From NCBI GenBank assembly GCA_963770245.1, contig CAVYOX010000015.1, positions 124,001-188,000 of the forward strand: 64,000 nt of DNA, read 5' to 3'. The position numbers were made by a program, and so were the translations under genes. Below the pieces are notes generated by a model. It made no database searches. It was not told the DNA's origin and was given only the letters and a program-made list of their open reading frames with translations. This DNA is from PALSA-270 sp963770245. GTDB lineage: Bacteria; Acidobacteriota; Terriglobia; Terriglobales; Acidobacteriaceae. Positions 41,562 to 50,816 of this stretch are shown piece by piece. The first letter of the stretch is position 1. Each line of letters starts with the position of its first letter.

Positions 41562-42049
41562 ATGATGCTGTTGGCCACTCGCCGGGACTTTCTTTGGATT
41601 TCCACGATTGCTGCGGCTTCCCCTGACGCCGCGCTTAACGAGACCGAGTGGAACAAATTGGCTACCAAGAACGCCGAGATTTTGAGCAACTGGTCGCGCT
41701 GCGTCATCAGCTGGAACCTGGCGCTGGACGAGCAGGGTCATCCCAACATCGGACCCGCTCCTTGTGCGGGCTTCGGCACCATCGATGCTCAGACCAAGGA
41801 AGCATGCGCAGCAGCCAGTACTGGACTTTCGCTGACTACGCGCCAGCCGGGCGGCGAGGCGCCCGCCGCTTCGACTCCCGGACGAGTCTGGACAATATGT
41901 TGCCCGTGGCCTTCGCGAATCCGGACGGAACCAATGCAGTGGTGATCGGGAACCCGGGAACGGAGCGCCAGATCCGCATTCTAACGACCGGCAAAATGGT
42001 ACAGCTGACGCTCCCGGCCGATTCTCTGATGACGCTCAGCAGGCGATAG
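41562..42049 (+). pseudogene. Internally deleted and frameshifted GH30 glycosidase gene
   Basis: The remnant joins an N-terminal export signal (LATRRDFLWISTIAAAS) to the C-terminal third of a GH30 enzyme: EWNKLATKNAEILSNWSRCV, ISWNLALDEQGHPNIGPAPC, then, after a one-base loss near 41805, QYWTFADYAPAGRRGARRFD and LPADSLMTLSRR. It lines up closely with the intact enzyme at 59541-60965. The whole catalytic core, including both catalytic Glu regions, is missing, so it cannot be an active enzyme. Confidence 0.85.
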
Positions 42050-42085
42050 TCGTTCATCGGAGACGACCGGGAATTGAGCACAGAC

Positions 42086-42961
42086 ATGAACGTTCTAAGA
42101 CGGTGCGGTTGGGCGGCAGTGATGCTGCTGGCTATCTCAGGAACGCGGGGACAGGCGCAGGGGCCTGGCTCAAGCGGAATTAAGTCGACCCCAGCGCCGA
42201 CCCAGGAGAGCCCCCAGGCACTTCGCGCACGGGAATTTCTCGGACTTGGCAGGCAGCCGGATCCCACAATCGCCAGTGAGGGTGAAAAGATTTTCGGGCC
42301 GACCTGTGGCTTTTGCCATGGAGCAAACGGTCGCGGCGAGCAGGGCCCTGATCTCCTGCGTTCCTCCGTGGTGCTCGACGATGACAAGGGGGAGTTGATT
42401 GGACCGGTGATTCAAAACGGCAGACCGAGCAGAGGAATGCCCGCCTTTTCTTCTTTGACGGAGGAGCAGGTTCGCGCCATCGCGGAATTTCTCCACATGC
42501 AGGTCGAACTCGCGGCGAACCGCGGCACTTATCAGGTCCACAACATAGTGACCGGGAATGCGGAAGCGGGCGAAGCCTACTTCAAGGGCGAAGGCAGATG
42601 CTACACCTGCCATTCCGCGAGCGGAGACCTCGCCCATATCGGATCGAAACTTGCTCCGGATGATCTCCAGTCTGCCGCCCTCTATCCAGACACGCGCGGG
42701 AATGGATTTTGGGGCTCTCGGCCACCCCGGAACGTCACCGTGACTCTGGCTGATGGGAAGAAGCTCACCGGCACCCTCAAGCATCTCGATGATTTCTACG
42801 TCTCCCTTGAGGATGCTGAGGGTGAATATCATTCGATCGCGGTGGCCAAAGGCGTCAAGGTAGTGGTGGAAGAGAAGCTGGTGTTTCATCGTCAGATGTT
42901 GGATAGGTACACCGACAAACAAATCCACGATCTCACGGCTTACCTGGTTACGTTGAAATGA
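42086..42961 (+). CDS. Exported di-haem cytochrome c protein
   Basis: The 291-residue product starts with a signal peptide (VLRRCGWAAVMLLAISG). Two c-type haem sites follow, CGFCHG (near residue 80) and CYTCHS (near 175), each in a small cytochrome domain. The C-terminal beta segment (TVTLADGKKLTGTLKHLDDF) and final helix (IHDLTAYLVTLK) are also found in the fused enzyme at 45625-48045. Its stop overlaps the ATG of the PQQ dehydrogenase (ATGA), so the two are co-translated partners; the cytochrome should take electrons from the quinoprotein in the periplasm. I use the ATG at 42086; an in-frame TTG lies at 42074. Confidence 0.88.
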   Translation: MNVLRRCGWAAVMLLAISGTRGQAQGPGSSGIKSTPAPTQESPQALRAREFLGLGRQPDPTIASEGEKIFGPTCGFCHGANGRGEQGPDLLRSSVVLDDDKGELIGPVIQNGRPSRGMPAFSSLTEEQVRAIAEFLHMQVELAANRGTYQVHNIVTGNAEAGEAYFKGEGRCYTCHSASGDLAHIGSKLAPDDLQSAALYPDTRGNGFWGSRPPRNVTVTLADGKKLTGTLKHLDDFYVSLEDAEGEYHSIAVAKGVKVVVEEKLVFHRQMLDRYTDKQIHDLTAYLVTLK

Positions 42962-44583
42962 AATTTCGCCCGGTGGTCCTGGTGTTGTCGGTGCTCGCGT
43001 TGCTGCAAGGGGCTTCCGCTGCGCAATTACTCAGTCCACAGAAGCTGCTTGAAGCAGAACCAACGGATACCTGGCCCACTTACAATGGTGACTATTCGGG
43101 CCGCCGCTTCAGCCCGCTGACGCAGATTCATTCATCCAGCGTCTCTGCATTGGCTCTCGCCTGGATGTATCGGGTTAAGCTTTCAAGCCCGATGCGAGGG
43201 GTGGCATCTCCGGATATCAAGTCCACGCCGCTCATGGTGAAAGGAGTTCTCTATTTCACAGTTCCCGACCACGTTTTCGCCGTGGATGCGCGAACTGGCC
43301 GCGAGCTTTGGCATTACGACTGGGTCGACAAGGGCGGTCACCTGGTGGGCAATCGCGGGCTGGGGATGTACGACGATTGGCTGTATTTCATGTCGCCCGA
43401 CGGATGGTTCATTTCGCTGGAAGCGCGCACGGGAAAAGAGCGCTGGAGGAAGAAAGTCGCCGACGAAAAGATGCAGTACTTCACGACCATGGCTCCGATG
43501 GTAGTTGGCCATCACATTCTGGTCGGCGTGGGAGGTGATGCGATTGATGTGCCGGGCTATCTGGAAGCTCGCGATCCGGAGACGGGCGAACTTCAGTGGC
43601 GATGGAACACCGAACCTCGACCGGGCGAGCCTGGATCGGAGACGTGGCCAAACGAGGCTGCCATGGAACACGGCGGGGGCATGACTTGGCTGCCGGGAAC
43701 CTATGATAAGGACCTCAACCTGCTCTACTGGGGGACGGGTAACCCGAATTCGGTGATGGCGGGCCAGGGCCGAAAGGGAGCCAACCTTTGGACTTGTGCG
43801 ATTGTTGCCCTGAATCCCGACACCGGTAAATTGGTTTGGTATTTCCAGGGATCTCCCCATGACACGCATGATTGGGATAACGTAGAAACCCCGGTTCTCT
43901 TCGATGCCGATATCGATGGCAAACCACGGAAGTTACTGGCGCAAGCGGCCCGCAATGGGTATTTTTTCGTTCTTGACCGAACCAACGGTAAGAATATTCT
44001 CTCCAAGCCATTTGTTCCTCTGAATTGGTCCAAGGGAGTCGATGCCAAGGGCCAGCCCATCCCCGACGAGTCGAAAGAACCCACCGTCGATGGCTCATTT
44101 CTGACAGAAAACTGGGGCGGCGGAACGAACTGGATGCCACCGAGCTTCAGTCCGCGAACTGGCCTGTTTTATGTCAACGCGACGCTGGGCTACTGCCTGG
44201 TCTATCTGACCGATACCAGTGAACGGCCTGAAGGATACGGCGGCTTCGGGCGCCCGCTTTGGTCGCAACATGTCCTCGAAGCGATCGATTACCGGACCGG
44301 AAACGTGAAGTGGAGTCACGCTTACACCACCGCCGATGGCATGCCGGAAGGTTTGGGTGGTCCGGGGGTTTTGACGACGGCAGGCAATCTGTTGTTTACC
44401 GGCGACTACAATGGCAACCTCATCGCTTTCAACGCAGCCAATGGAGACATATTGTGGCATTTTCCGGCATTGCACTCGTTAAGCAATGGACCGGAAACTT
44501 ACATGCTCGATGGGCAGCAGTATCTGGTCGCTGGGGCGGGCGATACGCTTTATGCATTTACCCTGGCTCCGCGACGCCCATAG
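42958..44583 (+). CDS. PQQ-dependent dehydrogenase (quinoprotein)
   Basis: The 541-residue exported protein has a signal peptide (LVLSVLALLQGASAAQ) and a PQQ-type eight-blade propeller with repeated Trp-docking motifs such as VFAVDARTGRELWHYDW and LNPDTGKLVWYF. The active-site Asp region is DTHDWD (Asp305-Trp-Asp307). The extra Asp two residues after the catalytic one is the feature associated with lanthanide-using enzymes. Such enzymes oxidise alcohols or sugars and reduce a cytochrome, here presumably the overlapping upstream gene product. The substrate is unknown; the setting beside glycosidases suggests sugars or sugar alcohols. Confidence 0.9.
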   Translation: MKFRPVVLVLSVLALLQGASAAQLLSPQKLLEAEPTDTWPTYNGDYSGRRFSPLTQIHSSSVSALALAWMYRVKLSSPMRGVASPDIKSTPLMVKGVLYFTVPDHVFAVDARTGRELWHYDWVDKGGHLVGNRGLGMYDDWLYFMSPDGWFISLEARTGKERWRKKVADEKMQYFTTMAPMVVGHHILVGVGGDAIDVPGYLEARDPETGELQWRWNTEPRPGEPGSETWPNEAAMEHGGGMTWLPGTYDKDLNLLYWGTGNPNSVMAGQGRKGANLWTCAIVALNPDTGKLVWYFQGSPHDTHDWDNVETPVLFDADIDGKPRKLLAQAARNGYFFVLDRTNGKNILSKPFVPLNWSKGVDAKGQPIPDESKEPTVDGSFLTENWGGGTNWMPPSFSPRTGLFYVNATLGYCLVYLTDTSERPEGYGGFGRPLWSQHVLEAIDYRTGNVKWSHAYTTADGMPEGLGGPGVLTTAGNLLFTGDYNGNLIAFNAANGDILWHFPALHSLSNGPETYMLDGQQYLVAGAGDTLYAFTLAPRRP

Positions 44584-44617
44584 CCCTCCGAAATCGGATA
44601 TTTCGAGTGGATGAAGA

Positions 44618-45514
44618 ATGAAAAGAAAATTATTGCGTTTACGGTCCGCAGTTCTGGGCGCCGCTCTCCTGCTGTCGTCCTCGCCGGTCTTCGCCCAGCA
44701 ATCGGCACAGCAATCACCTGCGATCGGGTCGGGCAATTCTGCGAACCAGCAAGGCCCACCGCGGTGGGGACAGAACTCCAACGGGATGCATATCTATCTC
44801 CGTGCCGGTCTGAAGACTCACGGCCCGGGTCTGCACGATTATCCGCAGTTTCTCGCCGACTGGAGCAAAATCCTGACCGACCACGGCGCTGTCGTCGACG
44901 GTTCTTTGCATGCACCCAGTGCTGCCGAACTCGAACATACCGATGTCCTCGTGATCTACAAGGGAGACAGCGGCTTTATGAGCGATAGCGACAAGGCCGC
45001 GCTCGAAGGGTTCATTAAACGTGGCGGTGGTGTGGTCAGCATTCACGATTCCCTATGCGGTCCAGAGCCGGAGTACTTCGCGACCCTGGTGGGAGGCGGC
45101 AAGAAGCACGGCCAGATTAACTACACGCTGGAGGCGGGCATTCCCTACAAGATCGTAGACAAATCAGATCCCATCATGCAGGGGATGTCGGACATCACGA
45201 TTTTCGATGAAGCCTTTTTCACGATGACGTGGGTGAAGGATCCGCCCATCCACGTGCTGGCGACCGTCGTGATCCCGGGAACTCCTTCCGCAGGCACGCA
45301 TAAAGGAGAGGTCGTGCCGCAGATCTGGGAGTATGAACACACGCTTCCAGGTGGTCAGCCGTCTCGAGCATTTGTGTGGATGCAGGGACATGTCTATGCG
45401 AACTTTGCCAATCCTCAGATTCAAACCATGTTACTTCGCGGCATCGCATGGGCGGGGAAAAAACCGGTCACTGAACTCGTAGACTACGTGGCCCCGTCTC
45501 ATCCCGGCCCGTGA
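44618..45514 (+). CDS. Exported ThuA-like domain protein
   Basis: The 298-residue protein has a signal peptide (AVLGAALLLSSSPVFA). A ThuA (trehalose-utilisation) fold of class I glutamine amidotransferase type follows: VLVIYKGDSGFMSDSDKAAL, FIKRGGGVVSIHDSLCG and EVVPQIWEYEHTLPGG. ThuA-like proteins occur in sugar catabolism loci; the catalytic Cys of amidotransferases is usually not kept, and function is open. It lies 34 bases after the first PQQ gene and overlaps the frame of the next one, so it belongs to the same transcript. Confidence 0.85.
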   Translation: MKRKLLRLRSAVLGAALLLSSSPVFAQQSAQQSPAIGSGNSANQQGPPRWGQNSNGMHIYLRAGLKTHGPGLHDYPQFLADWSKILTDHGAVVDGSLHAPSAAELEHTDVLVIYKGDSGFMSDSDKAALEGFIKRGGGVVSIHDSLCGPEPEYFATLVGGGKKHGQINYTLEAGIPYKIVDKSDPIMQGMSDITIFDEAFFTMTWVKDPPIHVLATVVIPGTPSAGTHKGEVVPQIWEYEHTLPGGQPSRAFVWMQGHVYANFANPQIQTMLLRGIAWAGKKPVTELVDYVAPSHPGP

Positions 45515-45624
45515 TGATCATGAGTCCTGCTGATTTAGGCGGCGTCACAGATGGATCGCGTTCTCGCACCATCACAGTTAAGCGGTGTGGCCGTCAACCC
45601 GGCAAACCGAGTTCGGGGAGTTCG

Positions 45625-48045
45625 ATGTTGATGAAGAGGGCCAGAGGCCGAGGCAAGCACACGATAACTCTTTACCATTACGTGCAAGTTGGGATTGTGG
45701 TCGCCTGTCTCAGTGTGGCAACGGTACGCGCACAACAAGAAGAGTCAAACAACCCATTCGCGGCAGATCCCGCGGCAATCGCCGCCGGCAGCCTCCTGTA
45801 TCAGCAGACATGCCAACCCTGTCACGGAGGAGAGGCGCGTGGCGATCGAGGTCCCTCGCTTGCCACAGGACACTTCCGGCATGGCGACGAAGATGACGAT
45901 CTTTTCCACAATATCCGAACGGGTATTCCCGGTACTCAGATGCCCGCCTTTTCCGGTCTGGCCACCGATGACATCTGGCGCATCATTTCTTATCTTCGGA
46001 GCATCGCCGGCAATGGCGCCGCGGTGAACGAAGGAGTGCCGGGCAATGTTGCGGCGGGCGAAAGGACGTTCTGGGGTAAGGGCGGCTGCAGCCGGTGTCA
46101 TGAGGTGAACGGCAAAGGTGGGATTGTCGCACCAGATCTTTCGGCCGTGGGAACAACTTCCGCGGAGCGCTTGCACCTGATAATCGCGGATCCAAACGGC
46201 GCCCTCATGGCCGCGATGCGCTGGTTTGGACCAAGAGACGTCCAGATAAAGACAAGGGATGGCAATGAAGTTCGTGGAGCCAAGCTTGCGGAAGACAACT
46301 ACACCCTGATCCTGACCGACGAAAACGGAAAGCTACACCGGTTCGATAAGCAGGAGCTAGCCGAGCAACACGCCGAGTTGTTGATGCCGACCAACTATAG
46401 TCAGGTTCTCTCACCCTCGGAGATTCAGGACCTGGTTGCTTATCTGAAGAGTTTGAAGGCACGTGATCTTAGCAAGACGATTCAGGCTGATCCGCCGGGC
46501 GGTTTGAGTTTCGAAAGAATCAAGAACGCGCAAGCCGAAACCCAAAACTGGCTGACGTACTGGGGCAACTACCAGGGCCAACACTTCTCTCCCCTCAAGC
46601 AGATAAACAGCGGCAACCTCGGACGGTTGCAGGCACAATGGGCCCGGCAGATGCCTGGAAGTTCCGTTCTGGAGACCACGCCGCTGGTAGTCGATGGCAC
46701 CATGTATACTTCCGGTCCACCGGGGCAGGTATTCGCGCTCGATGCCAAGACCGGGCTTCAAATCTGGAAATATGAGCGGCGGCAGAAAATCGTGAATCCT
46801 TATCAAACGAATCCCTTCAACCGCGGGGTCGCGGTAATGGGGAATCGGGTATTTGTCGGCACCCTGGACGCCGCCGTGGTCGCCCTGGACGCTCGGACCG
46901 GGCGAGTGCTTTGGGAGACGCAGGTGGCCGATACCATGCAGGGCTACTCCATTACCGCAGCCCCGCTGGCGATTCGAGGTGAAGTGATTGTTGGAATTGC
47001 GGGAGGGGAGTTCGGTATTCGCGGCTTTTTGGATGCCTATGATGCCGCAACCGGTAAGCTCCTCTGGCGGTTCTACACGGTTCCAGGCCCGGGTGAATTT
47101 GGAAACGATACCTGGAGTGGAGACAGCTGGAAACGAGGCAGCGGCGCTTCCTGGCTGACTGGCAGCTACGATCCGGAACTCAACCTTCTTTACTGGGGGA
47201 TAGGCAATCCGGGACCCGACATGAACGGAGACACCCGCCCGGGCGATAACCTGTTTACCTGTTCCGTCGTCGCATTAGACCCGGAAACTGGCATGCTTAA
47301 GTGGTACTACCAGTTCACGCCTGGCGACACGCACGACTGGGATGCCAATGAAGCCTTGGTCTTGGCGGACCGAGTCGTCTATGGCAGAAAGCGCAAACTT
47401 ATCATGCAAGCCGATCGTAACGGGATGTTTTACGTTCTGGATCGGACCAACGGGAAATTTCTGTTTGCCAAGCCCTTTGTCAAACAAACCTGGAACCGTG
47501 GCTTTCAGGAGGACGGTCGTCCCATTCTCGAGCCGGGATGGAAAGCTTCACCCGAAGGCAGCGTTGTGTTCCCGACCGGGGTGGGTGGCTCCAATTGGCA
47601 AAGTCCTTCCTACGATCCGGACAGTTCCAGGCTGTACGTGGTTGCGCACGACCAGGGTCAGGGTTATCGCAGCGCGCCAGTAGTTTATGAAGCGGGGAGG
47701 CAATACATAGGCGGCGTGCCCTTCCCAGCCGGCGATGCGGCGGGCGGAGCGAGCAAGAATTTTGTGCTTGCCATCGATACCACGACCGGCGAGGTGAAGT
47801 GGAGGTTCCCAATTGTTCGGGGCTCTTTCGGAGCGGGCGTGCTGAGTACCGGTGGTGGGATTGTGTTTGCCGGCACGGCTACCGGAGACCTGGTTGCGCT
47901 CGATTCCAAGTCGGGTAAACCTCTTTGGTTTTTCCAAACCGGGGGTACGATCGCTTCTTCTCCGATGAGCTATTCGGTCGACGGAAAGCAGTTTGTGGCG
48001 ATCGCCGCGGGGAATGTGCTTTATAGCTTTGCTCTTCGCGATTGA
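45625..48045 (+). CDS. Fused di-haem cytochrome c and PQQ dehydrogenase
   Basis: The protein (about 806 residues) starts with a signal anchor (VQVGIVVACLSVATVRAQQ). Two haem sites follow, CQPCHG and CSRCHE, then a beta segment like that of the upstream cytochrome and a complete PQQ propeller with GDTHDWDANEA in the active-site region (Asp571-Trp-Asp573). The start is not certain: GGGGAG lies 4 bases before an ATG at 45625 and 10 before one at 45631. An open frame back to 45511 has no domain. It appears to be the one-polypeptide version of the adjacent cytochrome/dehydrogenase pair, with electrons passing to the cytochromes and then to the respiratory chain. Confidence 0.9.
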   Translation: MLMKRARGRGKHTITLYHYVQVGIVVACLSVATVRAQQEESNNPFAADPAAIAAGSLLYQQTCQPCHGGEARGDRGPSLATGHFRHGDEDDDLFHNIRTGIPGTQMPAFSGLATDDIWRIISYLRSIAGNGAAVNEGVPGNVAAGERTFWGKGGCSRCHEVNGKGGIVAPDLSAVGTTSAERLHLIIADPNGALMAAMRWFGPRDVQIKTRDGNEVRGAKLAEDNYTLILTDENGKLHRFDKQELAEQHAELLMPTNYSQVLSPSEIQDLVAYLKSLKARDLSKTIQADPPGGLSFERIKNAQAETQNWLTYWGNYQGQHFSPLKQINSGNLGRLQAQWARQMPGSSVLETTPLVVDGTMYTSGPPGQVFALDAKTGLQIWKYERRQKIVNPYQTNPFNRGVAVMGNRVFVGTLDAAVVALDARTGRVLWETQVADTMQGYSITAAPLAIRGEVIVGIAGGEFGIRGFLDAYDAATGKLLWRFYTVPGPGEFGNDTWSGDSWKRGSGASWLTGSYDPELNLLYWGIGNPGPDMNGDTRPGDNLFTCSVVALDPETGMLKWYYQFTPGDTHDWDANEALVLADRVVYGRKRKLIMQADRNGMFYVLDRTNGKFLFAKPFVKQTWNRGFQEDGRPILEPGWKASPEGSVVFPTGVGGSNWQSPSYDPDSSRLYVVAHDQGQGYRSAPVVYEAGRQYIGGVPFPAGDAAGGASKNFVLAIDTTTGEVKWRFPIVRGSFGAGVLSTGGGIVFAGTATGDLVALDSKSGKPLWFFQTGGTIASSPMSYSVDGKQFVAIAAGNVLYSFALRD

Positions 48046-48099
48046 AGTCTCAATAGCAGGTGATCGGCATGCAATACTATGACTCCGCCGCGACCTGCT

Positions 48100-48446
48100 G
48101 GAGTGGGAGCGTGACCTCGAGAGTTTCTCCCATTTTGGCAAGGCTATCCACATTACCGAGATGGGCTTCCGGTCCTCGCTCGCCCCTTGCCCAGGTCAAG
48201 AACAATATGCGTTTTGGGGAGGCGGAATAGGTGGCGAGGCCATGCTCTGGCACGGTGACTTCACCGAAACGATTCAAGCGGACTATATCGAGTCGGTCTA
48301 CACCCTCGCTTACGGCAAGCCTTATGTGGAGGCGACCACCTATTGGGACTTTAGCGGCATTGGCCACGACGGCTTTATCCGGGGGGATGGCACGCCAGAG
48401 AGGGCTACCACCGGCTGATGGACCTGCTAGCCACATGGAGGGCGTG
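48100..48446 (+). pseudogene. C-terminal fragment of a GH10-like xylanase
   Basis: The plus-strand frame reads FSHFGKAIHITEMGF, then WHGDFTETIQADYIESVYTL, AYGKPYVEATTYWDFSGIGH and GFIRGDGTPE. A one- or two-base shift near 48400 is needed before GYHRLMDLLATWRA. ITEMG (with the nucleophile Glu), the WDFS and the GTPK/RLMDL end are typical of GH10-type endo-xylanases. The N-terminal two thirds are absent. Confidence 0.6.
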
Positions 48447-48581
48447 AAGGGAGGGCAGACAACAGAAGCGGAAACACAGGCTTGTTCCCTGTTCAAGCTA
48501 GTCAGTCAAAATCGGCGCTCGCAGGTTTGACTGCTTAAGGGATTGCAATACAAGTTAACGGATTTGTTCTGGAGGAAGTTT

Positions 48582-50057
48582 ATGCATATGACAAATCGTC
48601 GCGACTTTCTGAAGCTGGCTGCATCGACGAGCGTGGCCGTAGCTGCCGGGGAAGCTAAATCACTGTACGCCGACTCCCAAGAAGTTCCGGGGACGGTACG
48701 GGCCTGGAGGACGACACGCAATGAGAAATTTCAGCCGATTCAATCACCCCCCCAATGGGAACCCTGGATGGCAGTGTCTGCCCTCGGCATTCATCTTGAA
48801 CCCGGCACGCAGTACCAAGAAATGATTGGATTCGGAGGCGCCTTCACCGATGCTTCCTGTTATCTCCTTCATCAGATGGCACCCGATGCCCGCCATGCGT
48901 TCTTATCAGACCTCTATGGACCAAACGGACTACGCCTATCCGTGGGACGCACCTGCATTGGGGCGAGTGACTACTCAACCATGCTCTACAACTTCGATGA
49001 TACGCCCGAACCAGATCCTGAGTTGAAGCAGTTCAGCATTGAGCATGACCGTGGCTGGATCCTTCCCACGTTGCGCGAGGCAAGGGAGCTCAATCCGGAC
49101 CTTTACCTCTTCTCTTGCGTTTGGAGTCCTCCCGGATGGATGAAAACCGGTGGATCAATGCTGGGCGGCTCCATGCGCGAGCACTGGTTCGCCTCCCATG
49201 CGCAATATTTCGTCAAGTTTCTTCAGGCTTATGACGCCGCCGGAGTAAAGGTTCAGGCGATCACTGTCAATAACGAAGTGGACACGGACCAGGATGGACA
49301 TTTTCCAGCCACTCTATGGGGGCAGCAATATGAAATGGGCTTTGTGGCGAATCATCTGGGCCCAGCTCTAGAACAAGCCTCGCTGAACACCAAAATATGG
49401 ATTCTCGATCACAACTATGATTTGTGGGGCCGCGTGGTGGATGAACTGAGCAACCCTAGGGTCTATAAGTATGTGGACGGTGTGGCCTGGCACTCCTACG
49501 CGGGAACACCGGATGCCATGAGCCGCGTGCATCAGATTTTTCCGGAGAAGCACATGTACTTTACGGAGGGTGGACCTCCTGCTCACCTCTTTGGACCGGC
49601 AGAACAACAGCAGTTCACGCGTCCCCCGTATGGGACGGACTGGGCCCGATGGTCGAGCGCTTTCTCGAACATGCTTCGCAACTGGGCCCGATTCATTTGC
49701 GTCTGGAACCTTCTGCTTGACGAAAACGGACGGCCTGATCTCACAAATCCGCCGCGTCCCATGAGGCAGGCTGGCCTTGTCTCGGTCAATTCCAAATCAC
49801 AACAACTCACATACAGCGGGAATTTCTATGCCTTTCCGCACTACTCGAAGCTAATTCAAAGAGGAGCTCGCATTTTCGCCTCTTCGGGCGACTTGCCCGG
49901 CATTGACCATGTTGCGGCCAGCAATACTGATGGCAGCAGTGTGCTGGTGATTACCAACAGCAACAGCGGCCTCGAACAGCAAGTGCAGTGTACGCTCGGA
50001 ACTCGCGCGTTGAAGCTGGTGCTTCCTCCGGACTCGATCACTTCGTTTGTTTGGTAA
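48582..50057 (+). CDS. Exported GH30-family glycosidase
   Basis: The 491-residue enzyme begins MHMTNRRDFLKLAASTS, a twin-Arg-type export signal, 6 bases after GGAGG. The GH30 (beta/alpha)8 barrel has the acid/base Glu232 in TVNNEVDTDQDGH and the nucleophile Glu329 in MYFTEGGPPAH. Other conserved parts are GFGGAFTDASCY, WSPPGWMKTGGSMLGG and AWHSYAGTPDAMSRVH. GH30 includes beta-glucosylceramidases, beta-1,6-glucanases, beta-xylosidases and beta-fucosidases, so specificity is open. It is related to the pair at 59541-62398, but more distant from them than they are from each other. Confidence 0.9.
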   Translation: MHMTNRRDFLKLAASTSVAVAAGEAKSLYADSQEVPGTVRAWRTTRNEKFQPIQSPPQWEPWMAVSALGIHLEPGTQYQEMIGFGGAFTDASCYLLHQMAPDARHAFLSDLYGPNGLRLSVGRTCIGASDYSTMLYNFDDTPEPDPELKQFSIEHDRGWILPTLREARELNPDLYLFSCVWSPPGWMKTGGSMLGGSMREHWFASHAQYFVKFLQAYDAAGVKVQAITVNNEVDTDQDGHFPATLWGQQYEMGFVANHLGPALEQASLNTKIWILDHNYDLWGRVVDELSNPRVYKYVDGVAWHSYAGTPDAMSRVHQIFPEKHMYFTEGGPPAHLFGPAEQQQFTRPPYGTDWARWSSAFSNMLRNWARFICVWNLLLDENGRPDLTNPPRPMRQAGLVSVNSKSQQLTYSGNFYAFPHYSKLIQRGARIFASSGDLPGIDHVAASNTDGSSVLVITNSNSGLEQQVQCTLGTRALKLVLPPDSITSFVW

Positions 50058-50385
50058 TGGAGGTTTGTCGTTTCACGAGGATGAGGCCAGCCCGAAAACC
50101 GGCAGCGCGGACGGAGGGTCGCATATCCGGTCGCACGGGCGATTGCAGGTCAGTTCAGTCATCACTTGGGGACGGCTTATCCGCTGGAATGGCATTCAAC
50201 ATGAAGACGATCGCCCGGTGCAAAGGTCGGAAGTCTGCGGGTGCTTAAACCGGTTTGCAAAGCTTCGGAGAGAACTGAGATGGCAGTTATTGTTCAACGG
50301 TGCGAAGGAGGGGCCTCAGTATACAATCTTTGCAGTTTTCGAAGTCAAAATGGAAATTCTGGATTAGAGGAGGAGAAAAGAAATC
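50058..50385. other. Intergenic stretch without a recognisable gene
   Basis: Open frames overlap the GH30 tail but have no start signal or family likeness. I see no terminator hairpin or promoter I can support here. Confidence 0.35.
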
Positions 50386-50631
50386 ATGAAACTACACTCA
50401 GTCGTAAGAATCAGCTTGGTCTCCTTGATGTTGGTGGGCGCCTTCATCGCTGGGCAACACTACCCGCGCACCGTGGCTGCGCAAAGCCCCCAGAAGTGGG
50501 AATACCAAATTGTCGGTTGTGGCGTTGGCTGCTCCGGCCAGGTCGCCCAGATCAACAAGCTAGGCGACGAAGGTTGGGAGGTAGTCACGCTGAACGCGAG
50601 TAATCGAGTTCTTCTAAAACGGGCCAAGTAG
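50386..50631 (+). CDS. Small exported DUF4177-like protein
   Basis: The 81-residue product has a signal peptide (VVRISLVSLMLVGAFIAG). A short domain follows with KWEYQIVGCGVGCSGQ, INKLGDEGWEVVTLN and NRVLLKRAK, the DUF4177 pattern (W-E-Y then LNxxGxxGWExV). A strong GAGGAGGAG precedes the ATG. Function is unknown; it should be periplasmic. Confidence 0.8.
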   Translation: MKLHSVVRISLVSLMLVGAFIAGQHYPRTVAAQSPQKWEYQIVGCGVGCSGQVAQINKLGDEGWEVVTLNASNRVLLKRAK

Positions 50632-50816
50632 AGACACGAAGGCTCTTCACAATCCTGATAGCCCATCAAAGGAAAGTTCTAGAAAACAGGCTGTTTTTGA
50701 TCCGTTGGACCTGCTATGCTTTGAGTAGTCCGGTAGTTCACACCTCGAACTTCCCCAAGGCAATTTATCGGATGAGGTCGCGCTCGTGCCTTAGCCTCTA
50801 ATTTGGCCGAGCCCCC

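Noticed and set aside
48077..48496. 139-codon minus-strand frame
   Set aside because: The plus strand carries an ordered GH10-like fragment, so this is its shadow.
50680..50700. AAAACAG/CTGTTTT hairpin after the DUF4177 gene
   Set aside because: The arms leave almost no loop, so a stable terminator hairpin is unlikely.
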